Source: an uncultured Megasphaera sp. (GTDB lineage Bacteria; Bacillota; Negativicutes; Veillonellales; Megasphaeraceae). Taken from it: a DNA stretch of 15,783 nucleotides. Every line of letters begins with the position of its first letter. Position 1 is the stretch's first letter. Positions 1 through 5,868 of this stretch are shown piece by piece. The notes below the pieces were generated by a model, which did no database searches, was not told the origin of the DNA, and saw only the letters and a program-made list of their open reading frames with translations. The stretch spans positions 1 through 15,783 of the forward strand of contig CALBLM010000106.1 of assembly GCA_937895695.1 (NCBI GenBank), read 5' to 3'. A program made the translations under genes and the position numbers.

Positions 1-282
1 TTTATTGATGACAATAATATCTTTATCTTCATAAATGACATCGAGAGGGATATTTTCTGCTTCTGCCCTTAGTTCTTCTGTAGGCTGCTGAAACTGTACT
101 TGCACACAATCATCCGTTTTTAATCGACGATTCGCTTTAGCTATCTTTTCATTTACCATGACATGTTCTTGCTGTATGATTTGCTGGGCAAAATTTCTGG
201 ATAAATCCAATATGTTTACCAAATATACATCTAGCCGCATACCTTCATATTTTTCTGTCACGTGCAATTCTTTTTTACTCAT
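1..282 (-). CDS. RluA/RluD-family 23S rRNA pseudouridine synthase, N-terminal part
   Basis: Reading the minus strand from the ATG at 282 gives 94 codons that run off the window edge. The protein begins MSKKELHVTEKYEGMRLDVY and continues into an S4-type RNA-binding domain (about residues 12-70, with R16-L17-D18 and the NRRLK stretch near residues 56-60). It ends at VINK, which in RluD-family enzymes directly precedes the catalytic domain. The family converts specific uridines of 23S rRNA to pseudouridine. The start is supported by a TGAGGG Shine-Dalgarno that overlaps the lspA stop codon, with only 11 bases between the two genes, so they form an operon. The lspA-rluD order is common in Firmicutes. 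The catalytic Asp lies outside the window, so the exact subfamily (RluD, YlyB, RluC) cannot be decided. Confidence 0.85.
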   Translation of the reverse strand, partial: MSKKELHVTEKYEGMRLDVYLVNILDLSRNFAQQIIQQEHVMVNEKIAKANRRLKTDDCVQVQFQQPTEELRAEAENIPLDVIYEDKDIIVINK

Positions 283-293
283 ATCGTATACCC

Positions 294-731
294 TCATTGA
301 TCTGATATATGAGTCCAGCTATACCACAACAACAGGCATACGCCGACAACAATACCAATATCTGCAATATTAAAAACAGGCCAAACTCTAAAATCAAAAA
401 AATCAGTAACTGCACCATGCACGCCCCGGTCCAGTGCGTTTCCTATGGCACCGCCCAATAACATGCCTGTACCCATATGCACTAGCCAATGATTTGGCAG
501 TTTCTTATGGAAAAAAGCATATAAACCAATCAGTATCACTGCAATAAACAAAAAAAGCCACTGCTGATTTTCTAAAATACCAAATGCAGCACCGCGATTT
601 AAAATATATGTAATATGAAAAAAGCCCGGAATAACCGGAATCGATTCATGAAGCATCATCCATTCCCGAATAGCCACTTTACTGCCTTGATCCAGGAGTA
701 TGGTAAGCAATGCTATCCATACAACTTGCAC
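294..731 (-). CDS. lspA: Lipoprotein signal peptidase (signal peptidase II)
   Basis: This inner-membrane aspartic protease cleaves signal peptides from diacylglyceryl-modified prolipoproteins. The 145-residue product has the usual family length and four hydrophobic segments. Family motifs are present in order: DQGSK around D14, NRGAAFG at 45-51, GNALDR at 97-102 with catalytic D101, and FNIAD at 120-124 with catalytic D124. The start is a GTG at 731, preceded by AGGAGG at a spacing of 5. The nearby ATG at 720 is in another frame. It is the first gene of a short operon with the downstream pseudouridine synthase. Its promoter is probably the element at 784-817. Confidence 0.96.
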   Translation of the reverse strand: MQVVWIALLTILLDQGSKVAIREWMMLHESIPVIPGFFHITYILNRGAAFGILENQQWLFLFIAVILIGLYAFFHKKLPNHWLVHMGTGMLLGGAIGNALDRGVHGAVTDFFDFRVWPVFNIADIGIVVGVCLLLWYSWTHISDQ

Positions 732-783
732 AATATCCTCCTAATATACCTAATATATATATATAATTAGCAATATAATAACA

Positions 784-817
784 ATTTTATCGTATCACAT
801 AACGATGTAAAATTCAA
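784..817 (-). promoter_or_regulatory. Predicted sigma70-type promoter of lspA
   Basis: On the minus strand two overlapping arrangements are visible. One is TTGAAT (817-812), a 17-base spacer, then TACGAT (794-789). The other is TTTACA (811-806), a 16-base spacer, then TAAAAT (789-784). Either would start transcription about 50 bases before the lspA GTG. The -35 region sits just beyond the ferredoxin terminator. The call rests on motif match only. Confidence 0.5.
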
Positions 818-819
818 AT

Positions 820-851
820 AAAAAAGGAGACATATACATGTCTCCTTTTTT
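820..851 (-). terminator. Intrinsic terminator of the ferredoxin gene
   Basis: A perfect 14-bp inverted repeat (820-833 with 838-851) has a 4-base loop. The stem core is GGAGACAT/ATGTCTCC and both arms end in A/T runs, so it can work in either direction. On the minus strand it lies 21 bases after the ferredoxin stop codon and ends in TTTTTT. Confidence 0.85.
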
Positions 852-872
852 ATCTTATGATTTAAGATGCTA

Positions 873-1037
873 TTATTCAGCAGCAATAGCACCAGTAGGA
901 CATACGGATTCGCAAGAACCGCAATCGATGCAGGAATCAGTTACAACGTATTTAGCGTCGCCTTCTTCGATAGCACCAACTGGGCAAGCACCTGCGCAAG
1001 CACCGCATTTTACGCATTCATCAGAAATAACGTGCAT
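873..1037 (-). CDS. 2[4Fe-4S] clostridial-type ferredoxin
   Basis: This 54-residue low-potential electron carrier has two classical cluster motifs, CVKCGACAGACP and CIDCGSCESVCP, spaced as in bacterial 8Fe ferredoxins. The ATG at 1037 is chosen because GGAGGTG lies just upstream and the protein then starts MHVISDECVKC, as expected for the family. The reading frame extends upstream to 1151, but those extra residues overlap the promoter and look non-coding. The gene is monocistronic, with its own promoter (1093-1121) and terminator (820-851). Such ferredoxins serve pyruvate:ferredoxin oxidoreductase, hydrogenase and bifurcating enzymes in anaerobes. The partner here is not shown by the sequence. 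Confidence 0.96.
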   Translation of the reverse strand: MHVISDECVKCGACAGACPVGAIEEGDAKYVVTDSCIDCGSCESVCPTGAIAAE

Positions 1038-1092
1038 GGTTTTCACCTCCAACTTTATATCTCTCTGGGGAATAACTCCCCACGTCTTCCTC

Positions 1093-1121
1093 ATTATTAC
1101 ACGAATACATAAAAATGTCAA
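1093..1121 (-). promoter_or_regulatory. Strong sigma70-type promoter of the ferredoxin gene
   Basis: The minus strand carries a perfect TTGACA (1121-1116), a 17-base spacer and AATAAT (1098-1093, 5 of 6 matches to TATAAT). It starts transcription about 50 bases before the ferredoxin ATG. A near-consensus promoter fits a highly expressed electron carrier. Confidence 0.8.
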
Positions 1122-1187
1122 TGAATACCGATTCAGTAAAGATATAGGCACAGCCTGCCTTCAGAAGGTTTATATAAAATTTATAAT

Positions 1188-1228
1188 AAAAAAAGAAAAG
1201 AGCCAGCGAGGGGGGCTGACTCTTTTCT
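1188..1228 (-). terminator. Intrinsic terminator of the candidate small RNA
   Basis: The stem pairs 1194-1207 with 1215-1228 (14 bp, one G-U) and has a 7-base loop, CCCCCTC on the minus strand. A run of seven T follows on the minus strand only, which fixes the direction. It lies about 280 bases beyond the fixX terminator, so it needs its own upstream transcript. Confidence 0.85.
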
Positions 1229-1350
1229 AAGTCTAAGATACCATCGGGGGAAGATAATATCTTAAAAATGGTCGAAGAAATAAGATAGGGGTGTTCGAGG
1301 GGTATATGAACAACTTAAATCTTCAACTGTTGTAGATGATCTCTTCTACA
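1188..1350 (-). ncRNA. Candidate C-rich small RNA (unidentified)
   Basis: Between the ferredoxin promoter and the fixX terminator there is a stretch with no plausible ORF that has the layout of a small RNA. Read on the minus strand it has: a 5' hairpin, TGTAGA/TCTACA (1350-1345 with 1336-1331); two CCCC runs (1302-1299 and 1291-1288) in a sequence with little pairing; a CCCCC run (1250-1246) in the loop of an ACCAT/ATGGT hairpin; and a 14-bp terminator stem whose loop is CCCCCTC. Four C-runs are striking in such AT-rich DNA. RsaE/RoxS-type small RNAs of Firmicutes use C-rich loops to pair with Shine-Dalgarno sequences, so a similar role is inferred. I could not match it to a named family. 6S RNA was considered, but its long central-bubble fold is not apparent. 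Confidence 0.55.
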
Positions 1351-1356
1351 TATAAT

Positions 1357-1384
1357 ATATTACCATATTAATGCAAAAAGTAAA
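1357..1384 (-). promoter_or_regulatory. Possible weak promoter of the candidate small RNA
   Basis: On the minus strand TTTACT (1384-1379), a 16-base spacer and TAATAT (1362-1357) would start a transcript near 1350, just before the 5' hairpin. Each hexamer matches only 4 of 6 consensus bases and the region is AT-rich, so other placements are possible. Confidence 0.35.
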
Positions 1385-1448
1385 TCCATATTTTGATTAA
1401 AATTGAATGAAATTAACTTTCTGCTATGCTAAATACGAAATAATACGC

Positions 1449-1487
1449 AAAAAAACCTGCTTATCTATGCCAAACATAGAAAGCAGG
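1449..1487 (-). terminator. Intrinsic terminator after fixX (end of the lut-men-fix run)
   Basis: CCTGCTT (1456-1462) pairs with AAGCAGG (1481-1487). An inner TCTATG/CATAGA stem lies between them. On the minus strand seven T follow (1455-1449). The element starts about 20 bases after the fixX stop. Confidence 0.88.
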
Positions 1488-1505
1488 CTTTTTTCATACT
1501 AAAAA

Positions 1506-1790
1506 TCAGCCTTGATGATATTCAACACCCATGGCTCCTTTCGGATGTGTCCAGCTTTTAACCCCTTTGCCGCCGGAAATAACACGACATGTACCGCATT
1601 CCAAACAGCCTTCATGATTAAATACGAGTTGTCCATCCGTATATTTGTATAATTCTGCCGGACAAGCCATGACTAAGCGTTTGATTTCTGCTTCATCATG
1701 GTACTCTTCATTAATTTGAATGTGGGATTCATGTTCGTCTGTCACGAACTTTACGACACCCAGTTTATCATCTACACTCATCTTTGCCAT
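1506..1790 (-). CDS. fixX: FixX-type ferredoxin-like protein
   Basis: This 94-residue protein carries one [4Fe-4S] cluster of the ETF-quinone oxidoreductase type: C43 in MACPAELY, then C62, C65 and C68 in GCLECGTC. FixX partners FixC and stands in for the C-terminal iron-sulfur domain found in mitochondrial ETF-QO. The ATG at 1790 lies one base after the fixC stop. Its ribosome site GGAGG is inside the last codons of fixC (spacing 9), which indicates translational coupling. An alternative start at M4 has no better site. It is the last gene of the run and is followed by a strong terminator. Confidence 0.9.
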   Translation of the reverse strand: MAKMSVDDKLGVVKFVTDEHESHIQINEEYHDEAEIKRLVMACPAELYKYTDGQLVFNHEGCLECGTCRVISGGKGVKSWTHPKGAMGVEYHQG

Positions 1791-1791
1791 G

Positions 1792-3087
1792 TTACATCGC
1801 CTCCCAAGCTTTCTTACCTAATCCAAATAGTCCATTCAAACCGCCGTTATTGGCAAGAACCGTCAAGGCAATCATCGGCAAAGCAACCGGTGCGCTGCCG
1901 TCCACTTTATAAACCATGCCAGCAAATTCATCAGCCATCTTCGGCACATCATTAAAGATAATATGATCTTCCAAAAGTCCCGGTAAATTCTGATACTGTT
2001 TCATCAGTTTCATGATAAAACTTTCATCCAGCATTTGTTTGTAACAAGACAAGCTGGCTGCGGAGAAATCTTCCCGCCCTTTCGCTTTGATAACCGCTTC
2101 TCCGGCAAGTCTTCCTGATTCAATAGCTAAGTCCATCCCACGGACGGTATAGCCAAGGTTGACAACCATAGCTGCTGCATCACCGGCAAGAATAACACCA
2201 TCACGAACAAGTTCTGGCATCATTTTAAGGCCGCCTTCTGTAACAAGATGGGCAGAATATTCTTTTAATTGACCGCCCTTGATAAACGGTGCAATGGAAG
2301 GATGGGCTTTCATCCGTTCTACCATATCCGGTACGCTGACATCGACACGGCCAATATCACTGATAGTCGTAACAATACCTAAGGACAACGTATCTTTATT
2401 CGTATAAATAAAACCGCCACCGAGGTTGCCGCTAGTCGGATCGCCGGCAATCATCCAAGCTGCCCCATCATTTCCAGAAAGGCCAAATCGTTCATTAATG
2501 ACATCTTCGCCAAGTTCAATAACTTCTTTGACACCAACAGCAACATCTTGGGGATCTAGTTCCTGTTTCATTCCCAACTGCTGGGCCAACAATGAATTGA
2601 CGCCATCTGCCAAAACGACGACATCGGCATCAAATTCTTCACCGGCACACATAACACCGATAACTTTGCCGTCTTCTACGACCAATTCGTCCACAAGGAA
2701 GCCTTCTGTCAGCATAACACCGGCTTCTTCCGCTTTATCAGCCAGCCATTTATCAAACTTCGACCGTAGTACAGAATAGGACGGATATTTCAAATTCTGC
2801 AGTTTATCAGAACTGTATTGAAAACTAAGAGCCCCTGCTGGCGTCATCAAAGACAGTCGTTCCTGTGTAATTTTACGTTCAATCGGTGCTTCTTCAGCAA
2901 AATTCGGGATTAATTTTTCTAAGCTGTGACCATAAATACGACCACCGCTGGAATTTTTGGAACCGCAGAATTTGCCCCGCTCCACCAACATGACATCTAA
3001 TCCTGCTCTAGCCATTGTCAGGGCTGCTGCAGAACCTGCTAAACCGCCGCCAACTACGATGGCATCAAATTTTTCTTCACTACTCAT
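1792..3087 (-). CDS. fixC: FixC-type FAD-dependent oxidoreductase (ETF-quinone oxidoreductase-like)
   Basis: In nitrogen fixers and several anaerobes FixC moves electrons between an electron-transfer flavoprotein (FixAB) and quinone, together with FixX. The 431-residue product opens with a Rossmann FAD fold (GGGLAG at 13-18, E36 closing the ribose site) and has the late FAD motif GDAAA (302-306) typical of the geranylgeranyl-reductase/FixC family. It lacks the C-terminal iron-sulfur domain, which fixX supplies. The frame opens at 3108, but the ATG at 3087 is preferred because AGGAGGG lies 8 bases before it. No fixAB/etfAB gene is in the window, so the flavoprotein partner must be elsewhere. 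A 92-base gap separates this start from menG and holds a Fnr/Crp-like palindrome. Confidence 0.9.
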   Translation of the reverse strand: MSSEEKFDAIVVGGGLAGSAAALTMARAGLDVMLVERGKFCGSKNSSGGRIYGHSLEKLIPNFAEEAPIERKITQERLSLMTPAGALSFQYSSDKLQNLKYPSYSVLRSKFDKWLADKAEEAGVMLTEGFLVDELVVEDGKVIGVMCAGEEFDADVVVLADGVNSLLAQQLGMKQELDPQDVAVGVKEVIELGEDVINERFGLSGNDGAAWMIAGDPTSGNLGGGFIYTNKDTLSLGIVTTISDIGRVDVSVPDMVERMKAHPSIAPFIKGGQLKEYSAHLVTEGGLKMMPELVRDGVILAGDAAAMVVNLGYTVRGMDLAIESGRLAGEAVIKAKGREDFSAASLSCYKQMLDESFIMKLMKQYQNLPGLLEDHIIFNDVPKMADEFAGMVYKVDGSAPVALPMIALTVLANNGGLNGLFGLGKKAWEAM

Positions 3088-3160
3088 GTTCTTACCCTCC
3101 TTAATCATACGGTTAGTATTCTGAATCTATTCCAGTAACCATTAGGTATATCTCAACGTA

Positions 3161-3174
3161 TTGATTCGAATCAT
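3161..3174. promoter_or_regulatory. Fnr/Crp-like binding site upstream of fixC
   Basis: TTGATTCGAATCAT matches the Fnr consensus TTGAT-N4-ATCAA at 9 of 10 fixed positions. It contains a perfect 12-bp palindrome (3162-3173). It lies about 75-90 bases before the fixC start, just past the menG stop. No convincing -10 hexamer could be placed at the ideal distance; the best candidate is TAGATT at 3129-3124. This site could give fixCX its own redox- or effector-controlled transcript. Confidence 0.45.
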
Positions 3175-3179
3175 ATTGT

Positions 3180-3890
3180 TTATTCATTTATTGGTTTTTT
3201 CCCTTTATGAAGTGCACAAGCACCAAACATATAACTTTTCAGCGTTTCTTCTGATAAACCGGCTTGAGCAAACAACGCCAATAGTTCATTCTTTCGCAAA
3301 AATGCTTGTGTAGACTGCCACAACCATATATATTCCCGGCGATGATGAAATCCTCCGCCTAAAAGAGGCATGATACCGCGAAAATACAGTGCATAAAACG
3401 GCCGTATCCAAGAAGAATCGGGAACAAATGAATCTAGGCAATACACCCATCCTCCTGGTATGACAACCCGTTTCATTTCCTGCAGTACTGTTAAATAATC
3501 CGCAGTATTGCGAAGTCCAAAAGAAATACACGCCGCGTCAAATGTATTATCTGCAAACGGCAAATGCATGGCATCGCCTATCTGCCAAGATATATTGACA
3601 AGATACTCGCTCTTTTTTTGGGCTATTTCCAACATTGCTGGTGAAAAATCCAAGCCTACAACCTGCGTTTCCTGTTGAGATTGAGCCAAGGCAATGGCTA
3701 TATCTCCCGTACCGCAGCAAACATCCAATATCTTGTCTTTGGGTGCTGTTTGTACTGATATTGCTTGGACGAGCTCCTTTTTCCAATGTCGTTCCCAGCC
3801 CAAACTAATCCGTTCATTGGCTTTGTCATAGGAGCCGGAAATGTTTTGGAATACATGATATACTTTTTCTCGTTTTGAACTATCAGTCAT
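3180..3890 (-). CDS. menG: Demethylmenaquinone methyltransferase
   Basis: MenG/UbiE uses S-adenosylmethionine to methylate demethylmenaquinone, the last step of menaquinone synthesis. The 236-residue protein shows the UbiE signatures: the SAM loop LDVCCGTGD (55-63), the acidic residue in GLDFS (79-83), GDAMHLPF (105-112) and GLRN (125-128). The ATG at 3890 follows the menA stop TAA with no gap, and its AAGGCGG ribosome site lies in the end of menA. With MenA next door, the menaquinone role is clear; UbiE activity on ubiquinone is unlikely in this kind of organism. Confidence 0.94.
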   Translation of the reverse strand: MTDSSKREKVYHVFQNISGSYDKANERISLGWERHWKKELVQAISVQTAPKDKILDVCCGTGDIAIALAQSQQETQVVGLDFSPAMLEIAQKKSEYLVNISWQIGDAMHLPFADNTFDAACISFGLRNTADYLTVLQEMKRVVIPGGWVYCLDSFVPDSSWIRPFYALYFRGIMPLLGGGFHHRREYIWLWQSTQAFLRKNELLALFAQAGLSEETLKSYMFGACALHKGKKPINE

Positions 3891-4817
3891 TTAAACACCG
3901 CCTTTTAGCAGTGCAACAGCCCATGCCATGACGTACACGCCATTGCCTGCTATATTCGCCTTGACAATGCGTTTCATCTGTACAACCCGTACAGGCGCCG
4001 TTAATGGTGACGTAAGCAAATAAGCGAATAGGTTCCTGGCTATTAGAGCTAGTAACACTGGACTTATCAGTCCCCATACACCCATATACCATATAGGCAA
4101 AATGCCAATCGACACCATCCATCCCCATACCATACCGCGATATATCCGCAAAGCCATACGACGACCAACCACAACCGGCAGTGTATGCCGACCTGCTTTG
4201 ATATCTTTTTCAATATCGCAAGTATTGTTCGTCATCATAATCAAGCCAATGCCGATAATCAGCGGAATTGACGGAACCAAAACATCAAACTCAAATTGAT
4301 TGGTCACTGCCGCTACAATTCCCATGGGAATTAAACCGCCCATCACAAATCCGGAAACGAATTCACCAATAGGTATATACGAAATAGGTACAGAACCGCC
4401 GGAATAGGTCCATACGACAAGACTGCCTATACCCCCAATAACCAGCGGTGCCCACCCGGAAGTAATGAGTACAGGAAAAGCCAACAATCCGGCAATTCCT
4501 AAATACGCCATGCCCAATAGCAGTACATGTTTCGGATTGATATGTTCGTATACCAAGACGGCATCACTAATTTCTACATAATCATCTGCACAGTCTGTAC
4601 CTTTAATAAAATCAAAATAATCATTGAATGCATTGACTGCCGCCTGCATTGCTATACAAGCCAGCAACAGTAAAACTGCCGAAACAGCAGTAATCGGATA
4701 CCCAACATACAAACAGTACATTTCCCCAAAAACTGCCGGATAGATAGAAGCAATCCATGATGGTGGTGCTGCTAGGCGCAATGCCATACAGGGAGTCAGC
4801 CTGTGAAATTCTTTCAT
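3891..4817 (-). CDS. menA: 1,4-dihydroxy-2-naphthoate polyprenyltransferase
   Basis: MenA is an integral membrane prenyltransferase that attaches the polyprenyl chain to dihydroxynaphthoate, giving demethylmenaquinone. The 308-residue product has about eight or nine hydrophobic segments and both UbiA-family Asp-rich motifs: NAFNDYFD (62-69) and NNTCDIEKD (197-205), which bind magnesium-diphosphate. It overlaps the prenyl synthase by 4 bases (ATGA), which suggests coupled translation, and it abuts menG. No other men genes are in the window, so the source of the naphthoate is not shown. Confidence 0.93.
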   Translation of the reverse strand: MKEFHRLTPCMALRLAAPPSWIASIYPAVFGEMYCLYVGYPITAVSAVLLLLACIAMQAAVNAFNDYFDFIKGTDCADDYVEISDAVLVYEHINPKHVLLLGMAYLGIAGLLAFPVLITSGWAPLVIGGIGSLVVWTYSGGSVPISYIPIGEFVSGFVMGGLIPMGIVAAVTNQFEFDVLVPSIPLIIGIGLIMMTNNTCDIEKDIKAGRHTLPVVVGRRMALRIYRGMVWGWMVSIGILPIWYMGVWGLISPVLLALIARNLFAYLLTSPLTAPVRVVQMKRIVKANIAGNGVYVMAWAVALLKGGV

Positions 4818-5839
4818 GAAACAGCCCCCAGTTTGCGAATCAGTTTTAAAAACTGGTTCGATACATCATTGTCAGGCAATTCCTGCAAAATCCATTCTGC
4901 TCTGCGCTGATATGCATGAATTTGCTGCCAAGCTCCTTCCATACCTCCCAGTGTTTCCACTACATCTTCCATTTGATGAATATCTTGGGGTTCCAGGGTT
5001 CCTTCAGCACTCCGTTTCATAAACGGCAGTAGAGCCTCTTTACCACCAGGCTTTTGTAAAGCAACCAAAACCGGCAATGTATAGATTCCTTCTTTAAAAT
5101 CCTGATGAGCACTTTTTCCAATAAGAACGTTGTCTGAAAAATCAAGCAGATCATCTCGCATTTGGAACATATATCCCAAACATTCTCCAAACGATTCCAA
5201 TAGGGAAATAATACGTTCACTGCAGCCGCCTTCCATCGCACCGATACGGCAGCAAGCCATAAACAAGGCAACCGTTTTTCCGTGGATATTTTGCAAGTAT
5301 TCTGGTATTGTCACATTTTCACGGTATCGACACATAGCTTGGCCAATTTCACCGGCACACATTTCTTCTACCGTTTTTGTCAATACAATACCTGCGCGAT
5401 TGAGTCCTTCCCGCATCAAATGATAACTAATGCGGCTCATGATAAAATCACCGGCATACACAGCTGCGCTTTTACCATACTTGCTCTGAATAGACGGTTT
5501 GCCGCGGCGGAAAGGTGCTTCATCAACGACATCATCATGAATCAGTGACGCAAGATGGGTCATTTCAACGATAGCTGCTAATTGATACAATCGTTCATTC
5601 TCCTGCAGCTCTTCAGAACCATACGCAGCTGCCATAAGTACCAAACGGGGTCGTATCATTTTGCCTCGTGACGAAGTGGCATCACACAGTACATCACCCG
5701 TTTTCGTACCGTTAAAAGAGTGCGCTGTAAACTGCTCTATATATTTCTTTACCTTTACGAGCTGCTCATCACTGACTTTGGCAAAATATTTCGGCATAAA
5801 TCTCCGAGCGCTGTTTTCTAATACCATCTGTTTCATCAT
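4814..5839 (-). CDS. Long-chain polyprenyl diphosphate synthase (HepT/IspB-like)
   Basis: This enzyme builds the all-trans isoprenoid tail from isopentenyl diphosphate. The 341-residue protein has both Asp-rich motifs, HDDVVD (101-106) and RDDLLD (228-233), and GK near residues 61 and 241. Ala97, five residues before the first motif, is small, as in long-chain synthases. It sits between ldhH (29-base gap) and menA (4-base overlap), so the tail is most likely the menaquinone side chain. The small HepS-type subunit of heptaprenyl synthase is not nearby, so it may act alone as in IspB. The first of two tandem ATGs is used, with AAAGGTG upstream at a spacing of 7. The exact chain length cannot be read. 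Confidence 0.9.
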   Translation of the reverse strand: MMKQMVLENSARRFMPKYFAKVSDEQLVKVKKYIEQFTAHSFNGTKTGDVLCDATSSRGKMIRPRLVLMAAAYGSEELQENERLYQLAAIVEMTHLASLIHDDVVDEAPFRRGKPSIQSKYGKSAAVYAGDFIMSRISYHLMREGLNRAGIVLTKTVEEMCAGEIGQAMCRYRENVTIPEYLQNIHGKTVALFMACCRIGAMEGGCSERIISLLESFGECLGYMFQMRDDLLDFSDNVLIGKSAHQDFKEGIYTLPVLVALQKPGGKEALLPFMKRSAEGTLEPQDIHQMEDVVETLGGMEGAWQQIHAYQRRAEWILQELPDNDVSNQFLKLIRKLGAVS

Positions 5840-5868
5840 TCACAAGCACCTTTCCGGCCATATAGCAG

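Noticed and set aside
735..780. TA-dinucleotide-rich tract before lspA as a repeat element
   Set aside because: It is short, irregular AT-rich leader sequence with no unit structure beyond a few TA steps.
838..1230. 130-codon plus-strand ORF over the ferredoxin gene
   Set aside because: It is antisense to a clear 2[4Fe-4S] ferredoxin, and runs through that gene's promoter and a terminator. No family resemblance was seen.
1188..1350. 6S RNA or tmRNA as identity of the non-coding stretch
   Set aside because: A long rod with a central bubble (6S) could not be drawn, and no tRNA-like ends or tag ORF (tmRNA) are present. Several independent hairpins with C-rich loops fit better.
3088..3108. Upstream in-frame ATG (3108) as fixC start
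   Set aside because: It would place the Shine-Dalgarno AGGAGGG inside the coding region. The ATG at 3087 has that site at the right distance and gives the usual N terminus.
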